Shown: positions 27,307 to 36,917, numbered from the stretch's first letter. The stretch is 64,000 nt of DNA from Clostridioides difficile CD160 (GCF_000449425.2 NZ_AVHW01000040.1:1-64000); one strand, 5' to 3'. Numbers and translations: made by a program. The notes: generated from the sequence alone by a model not told the origin.

Positions 27307-28146
27307 ATGAAAGAAAAAGCAGGGATTAGAAATGCCATAATAGCAGCCTTTATAATCACAATATTGGCGGAATTAATCGGTCCTATTTCATTTAAAGTTA
27401 TGGGCATTAATATAACTTTACTTAGTATACTATGGGCTATCTTTATAGGAATGGCTGTTTCGCCTCATTTATTAGGACGAGTTATACCAGCTCTAAAAAA
27501 GTTTATAGGGGATAATGAAATAAATGTATCTCCATATTTGCTATCTTTAACACTATATCCATTAGGAATAATGTTTGGAATCAATGCAGGTCCTAAAGTT
27601 GGTATATTACTTCAAGCAGGGCCAGCACTTTTATTACAAGAATTTGGTCATATGGGTACAATGTTGATTGCATTACCTGTTGGAGTTGCATTAGGTCTTG
27701 GAAGAAGTGCATTAGGAGGTACTTTTTCATTATGTCGTGACACAGCACTAGGAATTATTGGAGATAAGTATGGATTAAATTCACCAGAAGGTATAGGTAC
27801 ATTAGGAACTTACATAAGTGGTAGTATATTTGGAACATTATTATTCTCATTTTTAGCACCAGTAGGAGTGCTTTTAGGATTTCATCCATATGCTTTAGCA
27901 ATGGCATCAGGAATGGGTAGTGGTTCAATGATGGGAGCTGCAACAGCATCATTAATGAATACGGTTCCACAGATGTCGGAACAGATTTTAGCATATTCAG
28001 CAACTAGTGGTTTGATTACAGCTGTTACTGGAATATACATAGAGTTATTTTTATCTTTGCCAGTAGCCAATTATTATTATAGTAAAGTAGCTCCAATTAT
28101 TGAAAGATTTAGAGGAAGAAAAACAAAAACAAGTAATGACTTATAA
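27307..28146 (+). CDS. DUF3100 family membrane protein
   Basis: 279-residue polytopic membrane protein with about eight helices. The Gly-rich blocks GMAVSPHLLGR, LYPLGIMFGINAGPKVGILLQAGPALLLQEFGHMGTM and HPYALAMASGMGSGSMMGAATASLMNTVPQM look like those of a transporter core. I recognise it as the DUF3100 family; no function is established that I know of. It leads an operon with a second small membrane protein (14 bp later), an M20 amidohydrolase and a DUF1177 protein, so an uptake role for the hydrolase substrate is a fair inference. AAGGAGG precedes ATG. Confidence 0.75.
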   Translation: MKEKAGIRNAIIAAFIITILAELIGPISFKVMGINITLLSILWAIFIGMAVSPHLLGRVIPALKKFIGDNEINVSPYLLSLTLYPLGIMFGINAGPKVGILLQAGPALLLQEFGHMGTMLIALPVGVALGLGRSALGGTFSLCRDTALGIIGDKYGLNSPEGIGTLGTYISGSIFGTLLFSFLAPVGVLLGFHPYALAMASGMGSGSMMGAATASLMNTVPQMSEQILAYSATSGLITAVTGIYIELFLSLPVANYYYSKVAPIIERFRGRKTKTSNDL

Positions 28147-28160
28147 AGGAGGGTGTCTAT

Positions 28161-28625
28161 ATGGAAAAAACTTTTAAGACTATTATGGAACAGATAAAAA
28201 TAGTACTGTTTATATATATTATTATTTGCTTTGGGCAAATGATAGCACTTAAGACTCAGGCTAAGGATTTATTAATAGGAAGTATATTTGGTTTCTTGTT
28301 AGTTATAGTTGCTATTATAATCAAGAATTTTGTTAAAAGACCTAATTTGCCAGGTTTTGCATGGGCTACATTAGTTGCATTCGTTTTATCACTTCCAATA
28401 TCACCAGTGGGGGATATTATAGCAACTAATGTGGGAAAAATCAATTTTATGTCTACAGTGACACCATTGTTAGCTTTTGCAGGAATTTCTGTAGGTAACC
28501 AATTGGATATATTAAAGACTTTGAGCTGGAAGTTAGTGGTTATATCATTTATAGTTATGACATCTACTTACTTTGGTTCTGCTTTTATATCTCAAACAGT
28601 TTTAAGATTAAATGGAATGCTTTAA
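28161..28625 (+). CDS. Small membrane protein, probable partner of the DUF3100 protein
   Basis: 154 residues with about four or five transmembrane helices (IKIVLFIYIIICFGQMIAL, DLLIGSIFGFLLVIVAIIIKNF, FAWATLVAFVLSLPI, VTPLLAFAGISVGNQ, WKLVVISFIVMTSTYFG). I do not recognise a named family with confidence. Spacing on both sides is 14 bp, with AAGGAGG at its own start and after its stop, so it is tightly co-translated with the DUF3100 gene and the hydrolase. The two membrane proteins may form one two-component permease. Confidence 0.65.
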   Translation: MEKTFKTIMEQIKIVLFIYIIICFGQMIALKTQAKDLLIGSIFGFLLVIVAIIIKNFVKRPNLPGFAWATLVAFVLSLPISPVGDIIATNVGKINFMSTVTPLLAFAGISVGNQLDILKTLSWKLVVISFIVMTSTYFGSAFISQTVLRLNGML

Positions 28626-28639
28626 GGAGGTAGGTAAAT

Positions 28640-29782
28640 ATGAATGAATTAAAAGTGAAAATCAAAGAGGAAATAAAGGTATTATCTGAAGAAAAAAAGA
28701 CATCATTTGAAAATGTATCTGATTACTTATTTGCAAATCCAGAATTGGCATTTGAAGAATATAAGTCACAAAAAGCATTGTGTGATTTGTTAGAAGAAAA
28801 TGGATTTAATGTAACTAAAGGTGTAGGAGGATTGGAGACATCTTTTGAGGCTATCTATTCAAATGGGACTGGAAAAACAGTAGCTTTTTTAGCTGAATAT
28901 GATGCTCTTCCAGGGATGGGACATGCATGTGGTCATAATATTATAGGAACAAGCTCTGTTGGTGCTGGTATCATATTAAAAGAAATAATGGAAAAACATA
29001 ATATAGAAGGAACTGTAAAAGTTTTTGGAACACCTGCAGAGGAAAGAGTAGGTGGAAAAATAACTATGATTAAAGAGGGAGTATTTAAAGATGTAGATGC
29101 TGCATTAATTTTACATCCAAGTGATGCTTCAATGCCTGATGATATATCATTTGCTCAGGTTAACTTAAAATTTGATTTTAGTGGTAAGGCATCACATGCA
29201 GCTGCTTATCCTTGGGAAGGAAAAAGTGCCTTAAGTGGGGTAATAGCATTGTTTAACAGTGTAAATAGTATGAGATTGCATCTTAAAGATTATGCAAGAG
29301 TACATGGAATTATAACTGATGGAGGTAGCATACATAATATAATTCCTGAAAAATCTACAGCAATATTTAATGTAAGAGCCTTAAGTATAGAGTACTTAAA
29401 TGAGATTTGTGATATGCTTAAAAACTGTGCTAAAGGAGCTGCAATTTCTACTGGAACTAGCGTAGAAATAGTTCAATTAGATGAAGTATACAAAGAAATT
29501 AAGAATGATTCAGAATTAGTGAATATAGTTAGAAGTAATTTTGAAGTGTTAGGTGAGGACTATATTGAAAGAGATTTAAGTCAAGGTATTGGGTCAACTG
29601 ATACTGGAAATCTAACTCATGAAATACCTGCAATACAAGCATATATTAAATTAAAAGAAGACACTGCAACTCATACTGATGAATTTGCTGTTGCAGCTGG
29701 TGGTAAAGAAGGTAAAATAGCACTTATGAAAGCAATTAAGGTGCTAGCAATGTGTGGAGTAGATGTTTTATATAGTAAATAA
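28640..29782 (+). CDS. M20-family amidohydrolase / peptidase
   Basis: 380-residue metal-dependent hydrolase of the M20 family, AbgB/HipO-like branch. Seen are AEYDALPGMGHACGHNIIGTSS (metal-binding His and Asp), PAEERVGGKITM, the dimerisation insert ASHAAAYPWEGKSAL with HGIITDGGSIHNIIPE, and the late ATHTDEF. Such enzymes remove an acyl or aminobenzoyl group from an amino acid or split dipeptides. Substrate specificity cannot be read from sequence. The operon context with two membrane proteins suggests it acts on an imported compound. Confidence 0.85.
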   Translation: MNELKVKIKEEIKVLSEEKKTSFENVSDYLFANPELAFEEYKSQKALCDLLEENGFNVTKGVGGLETSFEAIYSNGTGKTVAFLAEYDALPGMGHACGHNIIGTSSVGAGIILKEIMEKHNIEGTVKVFGTPAEERVGGKITMIKEGVFKDVDAALILHPSDASMPDDISFAQVNLKFDFSGKASHAAAYPWEGKSALSGVIALFNSVNSMRLHLKDYARVHGIITDGGSIHNIIPEKSTAIFNVRALSIEYLNEICDMLKNCAKGAAISTGTSVEIVQLDEVYKEIKNDSELVNIVRSNFEVLGEDYIERDLSQGIGSTDTGNLTHEIPAIQAYIKLKEDTATHTDEFAVAAGGKEGKIALMKAIKVLAMCGVDVLYSK

Positions 29783-29809
29783 TATATAAGAAAGGAAATT
29801 AGATTAGAC

Positions 29810-30745
29810 ATGATATTAAAACAAGTAATAGAGGTTTATGACATTTTAGATAAAGCAAATGCTAATGGAGAAGAAGTAAAGTCTTATTTACAAAGTTATG
29901 GTGAAGTAGATGTAACAGTCAAAGAATTATCTTCAAGTAAAGGTTCAACTGATTTAGTTAAGCTTACAATACCTGGTAAGAATGGAAAGCTAAATGGTGG
30001 AGATGCCCCTACTCTTGGAATTTTAGGTAGATTAGGAGGTATTGGAGCAAGACCAGAAGTAACAGGTTTTGTATCAGATGGTGATGGAGCATTAGTAGCA
30101 ATTGCAGTTGCAGCAAGACTGTTGGATATGCAACGAAAAGGAGATATATTAGATGGTGATATTGTAATCTCAACTCATATTTGTCCAGATGCACCAACTA
30201 GAGAGCATTATCCTACACCTTTTATGGATTCACCAATAGATATGATGACTATGAATGAAAATGAAGTTGATAATAGTTGTGATGCAATACTTTCAATAGA
30301 TACTACCAAAGGTAATAGAGTAATCAACAATAGAGGATTTGCAATATCACCAACTGTTAAGGAAGGTTACATATTAAAAACTAGTGATAATCTTTTGGAT
30401 ATTATGCAGACTGTTACTGGAAAGGCTCCATTTGTATTCCCTTTATCAATTCAAGATATAACACCATATGGAAATAATCTATATCACTTAAATAGTATTT
30501 TACAGCCAGCAGTTGCTATAGATTCACCAGTAGTAGGAGTAGCTATTACTACAGAGATGCCTGTTGCTGGATGTGCCACAGGTGCAACTAATTTTGCTGA
30601 TTTAGATTCAGCAGGTAGATTTGCAATTGAAGTGGCTAAGTTATTTGGTAGAAATAAGTGTGAGTTTTATGATAAAGAAGAATGGGAAATGCTTATTAAA
30701 AGATATGGTAAATTAAATAGATTTCAGACATTTGGTATACAGTAA
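29810..30745 (+). CDS. DUF1177 family protein
   Basis: 311-residue soluble protein recognised as DUF1177. Conserved-looking blocks are GDAPTLGILGRLGGIGARPEVTGFVSDGDGALVAIAVAARL, DGDIVISTHICPDAPTREHYPTPFMDSP and TTEMPVAGCATGATNFADLDSAGRFAIEVA. The His/Asp/Cys/Glu distribution hints at a metal- or nucleophile-dependent enzyme, but this is not shown. It is the last gene of the DUF3100 operon, starts at ATG behind AAAGGAAA, and is followed by a strong terminator. Confidence 0.75.
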   Translation: MILKQVIEVYDILDKANANGEEVKSYLQSYGEVDVTVKELSSSKGSTDLVKLTIPGKNGKLNGGDAPTLGILGRLGGIGARPEVTGFVSDGDGALVAIAVAARLLDMQRKGDILDGDIVISTHICPDAPTREHYPTPFMDSPIDMMTMNENEVDNSCDAILSIDTTKGNRVINNRGFAISPTVKEGYILKTSDNLLDIMQTVTGKAPFVFPLSIQDITPYGNNLYHLNSILQPAVAIDSPVVGVAITTEMPVAGCATGATNFADLDSAGRFAIEVAKLFGRNKCEFYDKEEWEMLIKRYGKLNRFQTFGIQ

Positions 30746-30835
30746 TTAGAATAATATTAGGTTTATATAATTTATGATATAACTGTTTTGAATATTTAAA
30801 CAACTAGGAATAAATAATATGATGTAATTATAGAA

Positions 30836-30884
30836 AAAGAGTGTCTCATAGATAATTTAAAAAATCATCTATGAGACACTCTTT
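30836..30884. terminator. Bidirectional terminator between DUF1177 and PBP genes
   Basis: AAAGAGTGTCTCATAGAT pairs perfectly with ATCTATGAGACACTCTTT. An A-rich flank on one side and a T-rich flank on the other let it serve both convergent genes. Confidence 0.9.
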
Positions 30885-30910
30885 GTATTTATATTTTAAT
30901 TTTTGTTAGC

Positions 30911-33598
30911 TTAAGTTGCAGGAGTACCACCACCATCAGGAGTAGCAGTAGAGCCACCATCACTGTTTCCGCCGTTATCAGGAGTAGTAGAGCCACCACC
31001 GTTATTATTTCCACCATTATCAGGAGGAGTGGAGCCACCACCATTGTTGTTTCCACCATTATCAGGAGGAGTAGTAGAGCCACCACCATTATTGTTTCCA
31101 CCATTATTAGGAGGAGTAGAGCCACCACCATTATCACCTGAATTATTGTTATTGTTGTCATTTTCATCTTGTTGATTATTATCTGGTTTCTTTGTATCTT
31201 CAGATGATGGTTGAGAGCTTACTCTAGTAGGAGCAGTACCTTCAATAAATGCTGCTTTAGAGCCAGAAGATTGCTTTCCTCCATCTTCTAAATTGATTTT
31301 TGTAAAATACACGTTTTTAGGAACTTCAAATTCAGTTACTGTTAAGTTAGCATGTATTTTTGTCATAACTTTTTCCCATAGTTTTGCAGTACTAGTACTT
31401 CCATGTGGAACTTCTCTACGCTTTATGGTATTGCCAGAATCATCTTTTCTACCAGCATCATCTCCAATATAAGTTGCTCCAACATAATAAGGTGTGTAAC
31501 CAACAAACCAAGCATCATATGCACTATTTGTAGTACCTGTTTTACCTGCAACAGGCATTCCATTTGAAAGTGATGCTATGCTACCAGTACCTTCAGTAAT
31601 TACACTTTCCAACATGTCTGTAACGACATAAGCTACTTCAGGTTCTACAACTTTATGTTCTTCAGGAGCATTTTTAACTAATAATTGACCATCAAAAGTA
31701 GTTATAGTAGTGAAAATTGATGGTTCTACATAAACTCCTTGATTTGCCAATGTACCATAAGCAGCAGCCATTTGAAGTGGAGTAATACCATTAGCCATAC
31801 CACCTAGTGTTAATGATGGGAATTGTCTATCAGTTGCTCCTGACTGACTATTTTTTACAGTCGTTATACCAAAGTTCTTTAAGTAGTCCATCATTATATC
31901 TATACATTCATCATAAGAATCTCCAAGCATCTCAGCAGTTTTGACAGCTATTGTATTTGAAGATTTAGCAAGTGCTCTACGTAAACTCATAGAACCATGC
32001 CCAGCAGTAGTAGTTCTTGGATTCCACTTAGTATTCTCTTCAAACTTATAGCCTCCTCTGGTATCACTTAGAGAAGTTGCTTGTGTAAGTTTTAAAGTAT
32101 CAATAGCTGGTGTATAAATTGCTAGAGGTTTTATAGCAGAACCAGGCTGATGAGGGTTAGTAGCACGGTTTAAAGTTTTTCTACCACTTATATTTCTTCC
32201 TCCAGCTAGTGCCCTTATTTCACCATTTTTATAATCTAAGATTACCATTGCAGATTGCGGTTGACTAACTCCATCAGGACCAACCATATGTCCTGGGAAA
32301 TTGCTATTTCTATCATATTCTTCTTCTAAAGCATCCTGCATTTTAGGGTCTATAGTTGTATTTACAATTAGACCTCCATTGTAGAATAAGTTTTGTGCTT
32401 CATCATTTGTATGTCCTTGTTCCATTAAAGCATTTATAACTTCGCTTTCAATAAGGTCTTCTACAGATGAAGAAACTTTGTCTGATGATTTAGGTAATTT
32501 TATTTCTATTTTAGCTTTGATTGCTTCATCATATTCGTTTTGCTTTATATACCCTAATTCTAACATTTTCTTTAGAACAACTTCTTGTCTTTTTTTAGCT
32601 TCTGGGTTACTTACAGCTTTTCTGACAACTAATGTACCTGCCTTTAATTGTCTATAAGTATCATTAGATATAAGTTCCCAAGACTTTATTTTTTCAATCA
32701 TATCAAAGTCTACCTTTGTAGGGTCATCTAAATCATCATCAGTTGTGTTAACAAAAAATAATAACTTATTTTCTAAATCACCTTTAGTTTCGCTTCCATC
32801 TAGTTTAGAAGTTTTATAGGCCGAAAACTTTGATGGATTTTTAGTTGAACCAGCAAGAAGTGCTGACTCAGCTATAGTAAGGTCAGCGGCAGACTTGTCA
32901 AAATAACCACGTGCACCAGCCTCAGCACCTGCTAGACCTCTACCAACGAAAAAGTTATTTAAATAAGTTTCTAGTATTTTATCTTTACTTACTGTTTTAC
33001 TCATCTCATATGCATAGTAAATATCCTTTATTTTACGAGGCAGAGTTTGTTGTTCAGTTGTTAACAACATTTTGGATACCTGCATAGGAATAGTACTACC
33101 ACCTTGTTTAGTACCTGTAAGGGTCTTTAATACTGACCTAAATAAACCTTTAATGTCGACACCCTTATGTTCATAAAAACGTTCATCTTCTATTGCAATT
33201 ACAGCATGTTGAAGATGTGTTGAAATCTTATCTAATGGAACAGGTGTCTTTTTATTTACACTTGGAGCTGTAGATAATGTTTTTCCATTAGCGTATTTAA
33301 TTGTAGTTGTTTGGTTTGTTTGCTTATCCAAGACGGCTTCTGTAACTGGAGTAACATCTCTTAGTGATGCAAATACTAAACCAGCAGTACCAGCAGTACC
33401 AACAACTAGTAAAACTAAAAATACTATCCCAAATACTCTTAGTTTTTTAAATTTATCGCTTTTTTTAGATTTTTTCTTGTTTTTTGTTGAACGAGTTTTG
33501 TTAGATGAACCTCTATTAATTGGTTTGTTTGTATTACTAGAGGAACTAACTTTTTTTCTTCTAATTTTATTTCCATTTTTATCATTATCGTTATTCAT
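30911..33598 (-). CDS. pbpA: Class A penicillin-binding protein (transglycosylase/transpeptidase)
   Basis: 895-residue bifunctional peptidoglycan synthase. A basic Ser/Asn-rich cytoplasmic tail (1-53) precedes a membrane anchor (about 54-78). The GT51 domain has the catalytic Glu E137 in EDERFYEHKG and GGSTIPMQ at 167-174. The transpeptidase has SAIK (487-490, nucleophile S487), SSN (546-548) and KTGT (686-689). After about residue 790 comes a disordered tail, with four near-identical 15-residue Gly/Asn/Thr/Pro/Asp repeats at about 824-880 that probably run through the wall. AAGGAGG precedes the ATG. It appears to be the main class A PBP of the organism; the symbol is by analogy. Confidence 0.93.
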   Translation of the reverse strand: MNNDNDKNGNKIRRKKVSSSSNTNKPINRGSSNKTRSTKNKKKSKKSDKFKKLRVFGIVFLVLLVVGTAGTAGLVFASLRDVTPVTEAVLDKQTNQTTTIKYANGKTLSTAPSVNKKTPVPLDKISTHLQHAVIAIEDERFYEHKGVDIKGLFRSVLKTLTGTKQGGSTIPMQVSKMLLTTEQQTLPRKIKDIYYAYEMSKTVSKDKILETYLNNFFVGRGLAGAEAGARGYFDKSAADLTIAESALLAGSTKNPSKFSAYKTSKLDGSETKGDLENKLLFFVNTTDDDLDDPTKVDFDMIEKIKSWELISNDTYRQLKAGTLVVRKAVSNPEAKKRQEVVLKKMLELGYIKQNEYDEAIKAKIEIKLPKSSDKVSSSVEDLIESEVINALMEQGHTNDEAQNLFYNGGLIVNTTIDPKMQDALEEEYDRNSNFPGHMVGPDGVSQPQSAMVILDYKNGEIRALAGGRNISGRKTLNRATNPHQPGSAIKPLAIYTPAIDTLKLTQATSLSDTRGGYKFEENTKWNPRTTTAGHGSMSLRRALAKSSNTIAVKTAEMLGDSYDECIDIMMDYLKNFGITTVKNSQSGATDRQFPSLTLGGMANGITPLQMAAAYGTLANQGVYVEPSIFTTITTFDGQLLVKNAPEEHKVVEPEVAYVVTDMLESVITEGTGSIASLSNGMPVAGKTGTTNSAYDAWFVGYTPYYVGATYIGDDAGRKDDSGNTIKRREVPHGSTSTAKLWEKVMTKIHANLTVTEFEVPKNVYFTKINLEDGGKQSSGSKAAFIEGTAPTRVSSQPSSEDTKKPDNNQQDENDNNNNNSGDNGGGSTPPNNGGNNNGGGSTTPPDNGGNNNGGGSTPPDNGGNNNGGGSTTPDNGGNSDGGSTATPDGGGTPAT

Positions 33599-33813
33599 AA
33601 GATTTTAACCTCCTTACTTAATGCAATATTATAACACAAATAGGAGTAATTTTGTAATTAATAGAAAAAATGAATTTGCTATAATATTCTGTACATTGTA
33701 AATATGTATAAACATAATGTATTAAAAAGTCCATATTTTTATTTTATTTATTTTTGACAAATATTATAAAAATTATGCTAAAGCTACATATAAATAAATA
33801 GGAGGGGATAATT

Positions 33814-34512
33814 TTGAATAGAATAGTAGATAGAAAAAAGAAAACTGAATTTAGAAAAATTGTAGCTATTTTTTTGTTAATTCTTTTCTTGTCTGTATTT
33901 ATAGGCAGTTTTATATATATAGATAAAACTTTAAGACCAACAATAACAGTATTGGCAGAAACTAAAGCTCTTGAATTAGCAAATAGGTCAATAAATAAAG
34001 CTGTTGCTGAAATGGTAGAAGGAAAAATAAATTATGAAGATTTGATGGATATACAGCTTGATAATAATGGAAAAATAACAATGATACAAGCAAATACTAT
34101 AATGATGAATGAGATTGCCTCTGCAATAGCTTTAGAAATACAAGATGAATTAAAAAAAGCTAAGACAGCTAGTTCTTACATACCTATAGGAACAGCATTA
34201 GGAAGTCCTATATTAGCCAAATACGGTCCTAGACTTGAAGTTTCTATTGAACCTATAGGAACAGTATCAGTAAACTTTAAAACAGAATTTGAGTCGTCTG
34301 GTATAAATCAAACAAGACACAGAATATATCTAGAAGCTCAAACACAAGTTAAAGTAGTAATACCACTTATAACTTCAACAAAACAAATTAAAGCACAGAT
34401 ACCTATTTGTGAGACTATAATAGTAGGTGATGTTCCAGAAAGTTATGTAAATATACCAGAAAAAAATCTAGGAAATGTTTTACCTAACACTGGAAAGAAT
34501 GCTAATAAGTAA
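33814..34512 (+). CDS. yunB: Sporulation protein YunB
   Basis: 232-residue protein with one N-terminal membrane helix (IVAIFLLILFLSVFIGSFIYI, residues about 15-35) and an extracytoplasmic domain. ETKALELANRSINKAVAEMV, IPIGTALGSPILAKYGPRLEVSIEPIGTVSVNFKTEFESSGINQTRHRIYLE and IPICETIIVGDVPESYV identify YunB, a mother-cell (sigma-E) protein needed for normal spores in B. subtilis. The start is TTG with GGAGGGGA at good spacing. It is monocistronic and divergent from the PBP gene. Confidence 0.9.
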   Translation: MNRIVDRKKKTEFRKIVAIFLLILFLSVFIGSFIYIDKTLRPTITVLAETKALELANRSINKAVAEMVEGKINYEDLMDIQLDNNGKITMIQANTIMMNEIASAIALEIQDELKKAKTASSYIPIGTALGSPILAKYGPRLEVSIEPIGTVSVNFKTEFESSGINQTRHRIYLEAQTQVKVVIPLITSTKQIKAQIPICETIIVGDVPESYVNIPEKNLGNVLPNTGKNANK

Positions 34513-34627
34513 TATAAGATTATATATTTTTAAATAAATTTGAAAAAGTAGTTTATAAATAAAAATTTTGTAAATAATATTAATATAATTTCAATAAAAA
34601 TTATATTTTATACTATGTAAAATATCT

Positions 34628-34679
34628 AATATATTTGGTCTCTAAGGTAAGTAGAGATACCTTTAGACCAAATATATTA
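34628..34679. terminator. Bidirectional terminator between yunB and the SpoIVB-like gene
   Basis: TAATATATTTGGTCTCTAAGG pairs with the complementary arm ending AATATATTA across AAGTAGAGA. It lies between convergent genes and has AT-rich flanks. Confidence 0.85.
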
Positions 34680-34738
34680 TTAATCATCTGTTTAATATTT
34701 AAATTATTGTTTATTTGTATTATTTACAACTATATTAT

Positions 34739-35746
34739 TTATAGCATCCATTTAATAAATACAGCATAGCCTACAGCTGGGTCATTTTCGATAGCATGAG
34801 ATACTGCTCCAATTATTTTATCATTCTGAACTATTGGAGTACCACTCATACCTTGTACAATACCACCAGTTTGAGCTAAAAGTTTTTTATCTGTAATTTT
34901 AATTTTAAAACTTTTGCTTTCTGGATGTTTTTGATTTTCTATATCTATAATTTCGATATTATATTTTTTACATTCATTACAATTATCTTGTAGAATTATT
35001 TGAGCCTTTCCTAATTTAACTTCATCTAAAGAAGCTACTTTATATTTTTTTAAATTAGAAATATCAAAGTTGTTAATTTGACCTCTTATTCCAAAATCAG
35101 TATTGTCTGTAAAACTACCAATAATATTTTCTCTTTTTGCATTTATACATCCAACACTACCTTTATAAGATTTTTCTATATTAAGATGTTTAGTTGTAGA
35201 AATTGAACCTGATTTAATAGGTATCTTTCTAGCATTACCAACACTTATTGGGTGACCTACAGCACCAAACTCTGATGTTTCTGGATTAATATATGTTAAA
35301 GTAGCAAATCCAGAAAGTAAGTTATTAAAACTAATTTTTTCTAATATGTGTTTAGTAGTTTTCATTGTTATCAGTTGACCACCTCTATTTAATAAAATAG
35401 ATACTGGTTTTTCTTCTGGTAAAGCATTTAATGTGTCTGCAAAGTCGCTATATCCATCAACTTCAGCATTATTTATCTTTACTATTGCATCACCTAACCT
35501 AAGTGGAGATGCTTCTCCAGGATTTCTAACAATGATGTTTTTTAGTTCTGCGTCGATTTGAAGTACGTTTCCAATCGGTATTAAATATTCAGGTTCACTT
35601 TTTTGTAAATTTTGTGCATAAATTAAATTATTTGAGAAAAAATATAATAAAAATAAAAAAGTTAAAACAATTGTAAATTTAGACTTAGCTAAGTTGGTTC
35701 TTTTATTTAAAGCTTTATCTTTAAAATAAAAATTTTTAAATTGCAT
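34739..35746 (-). CDS. SpoIVB-type serine protease (PDZ, S55)
   Basis: 335-residue signalling protease. An N-terminal signal anchor (FTIVLTFLFLLYFFSNNLIYA, about 24-44) is followed by a PDZ domain (about 55-130) and an S55 peptidase domain. The catalytic Ser is S301 in GGIVQGMSGTPI; the His is probably H165 in FGAVGHPISVG. NDPAVGYAVFIKW at the end also matches SpoIVB. In B. subtilis the forespore secretes SpoIVB to trigger pro-sigma-K processing. C. difficile has, as I recall, two SpoIVB-like proteins, so this may be the paralogue. Three cysteines (C200, C256, C259; CNEC) are not part of the usual motif set. AGAGGTG precedes the ATG. Confidence 0.88.
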   Translation of the reverse strand: MQFKNFYFKDKALNKRTNLAKSKFTIVLTFLFLLYFFSNNLIYAQNLQKSEPEYLIPIGNVLQIDAELKNIIVRNPGEASPLRLGDAIVKINNAEVDGYSDFADTLNALPEEKPVSILLNRGGQLITMKTTKHILEKISFNNLLSGFATLTYINPETSEFGAVGHPISVGNARKIPIKSGSISTTKHLNIEKSYKGSVGCINAKRENIIGSFTDNTDFGIRGQINNFDISNLKKYKVASLDEVKLGKAQIILQDNCNECKKYNIEIIDIENQKHPESKSFKIKITDKKLLAQTGGIVQGMSGTPIVQNDKIIGAVSHAIENDPAVGYAVFIKWML

Positions 35747-35973
35747 AAAACACCTCTTTCTTATTAAATTATTTTAATAATAGAATTGAAGTTTTCTCGC
35801 TGCTTCTGTATTATGTTGTGCAAGAATTAGTTTTTGATGCTTGGAAAACTGACGCAATAACTCCTTAGTTTTCATAAAAATAAATAAAATAAAGAGCGTA
35901 TATGATAAAATAGATACATATTCATATAAGTTAAAATAAATAATAACTGTATATCATTAGAAAGGAGCAAAAC

Positions 35974-36858
35974 ATGAAAAAATATAGATTGTTAGTTACT
36001 TGTATAATTGCCATGGGAATTATAATTATAGGAACATCAAATCCTGTTAGCAATTTTTACAAGACTACAAATTTGATTAGTTCAGGAAATACTACAAATG
36101 AAAAAGCAGATAAAGATAAAAACTCAAATAAAAATACAAAAGATAAAGATGAAGATAAATCAAATTCAAAAAGCAATAAAGAAAAGTCATCAGAAAATAA
36201 ATCATCAGATAATAAAAACGAAACTCAAAAAAATAAAAAGTTTTTAATTTGTATAGACCCAGGACATCAAGGAAAAGGAGATAGCAATCTAGAACCAGTA
36301 GCTCCAGGTTCTTCCTCTCAAAAAGCGAGAGTATCTTCAGGAACAGAGGGTATTGCCACAAAAAAACCAGAATATGTTTTAAATTTAGAAGCATCTCTTG
36401 TTTTAAAACATATATTAGAATCTAAAGGTTATAATGTAATAATGACTAGAGAGACTCATGATATAAATATAAGTAATTCAGAAAGAGCGATACTTGCTAA
36501 TGATAAAAATGCAGATATGGTTGTAAGAATACATGCAGATAGTTTAAATAATTCTTCAAAGACTGGTGCATCCATATTAATTCCTGAAAAGGATGGAAAA
36601 TATACAGCTCCTATATATGAAGATAGTAATAAATGTGCTGAATTTATTAAACAGAATATGGAACAAGCTGGAATACAAATTAATGGAATCGTTCAAAGAG
36701 GCGACTTGACTGGATTTAACTGGTCAAAAGTACCAGCTGTGTTAGTAGAAATGGGATTTATGAGTAACTACAATGAAGACCAAATGATGTCAAATCCAGA
36801 GTATCAAAGAAAAATGATGCAATGTGTAGCAGATGGATTAGATGAGTATTTTAAATAA
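35974..36858 (+). CDS. N-acetylmuramoyl-L-alanine amidase (Amidase_3)
   Basis: 294-residue cell-wall hydrolase. A signal anchor (about 5-22) is followed by a Lys/Asn/Ser/Asp-rich linker (about 42-88) and an Amidase_3 domain. The zinc and catalytic residues are H98 (CIDPGHQG), E139 (NLEASL), H187 (RIHADS) and E259 (LVEMGFMSN). It cuts the bond between MurNAc and the peptide. Upstream, GTATA (35898-35902), 14 bases and CATATTCAT (35917-35925) loosely resemble a sigma-E promoter, which would fit a sporulation role; this is weak. It is divergent from the SpoIVB-like gene, which supports the same reading. It is not CwlD itself by length and linker. Confidence 0.9.
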   Translation: MKKYRLLVTCIIAMGIIIIGTSNPVSNFYKTTNLISSGNTTNEKADKDKNSNKNTKDKDEDKSNSKSNKEKSSENKSSDNKNETQKNKKFLICIDPGHQGKGDSNLEPVAPGSSSQKARVSSGTEGIATKKPEYVLNLEASLVLKHILESKGYNVIMTRETHDINISNSERAILANDKNADMVVRIHADSLNNSSKTGASILIPEKDGKYTAPIYEDSNKCAEFIKQNMEQAGIQINGIVQRGDLTGFNWSKVPAVLVEMGFMSNYNEDQMMSNPEYQRKMMQCVADGLDEYFK

Positions 36859-36863
36859 AGTAT

Positions 36864-36917
36864 AAATAGAGAAAAAGTTGGGATGTTATTGTGTTCCTGA
36901 TTTTTATCTCTATTTTT
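36864..36917 (+). terminator. Terminator after the amidase gene
   Basis: AAATAGAGA (36864-36872) pairs with TCTCTATTT (36907-36915) with further imperfect pairing inside, followed by TTTTTAT. Confidence 0.7.
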
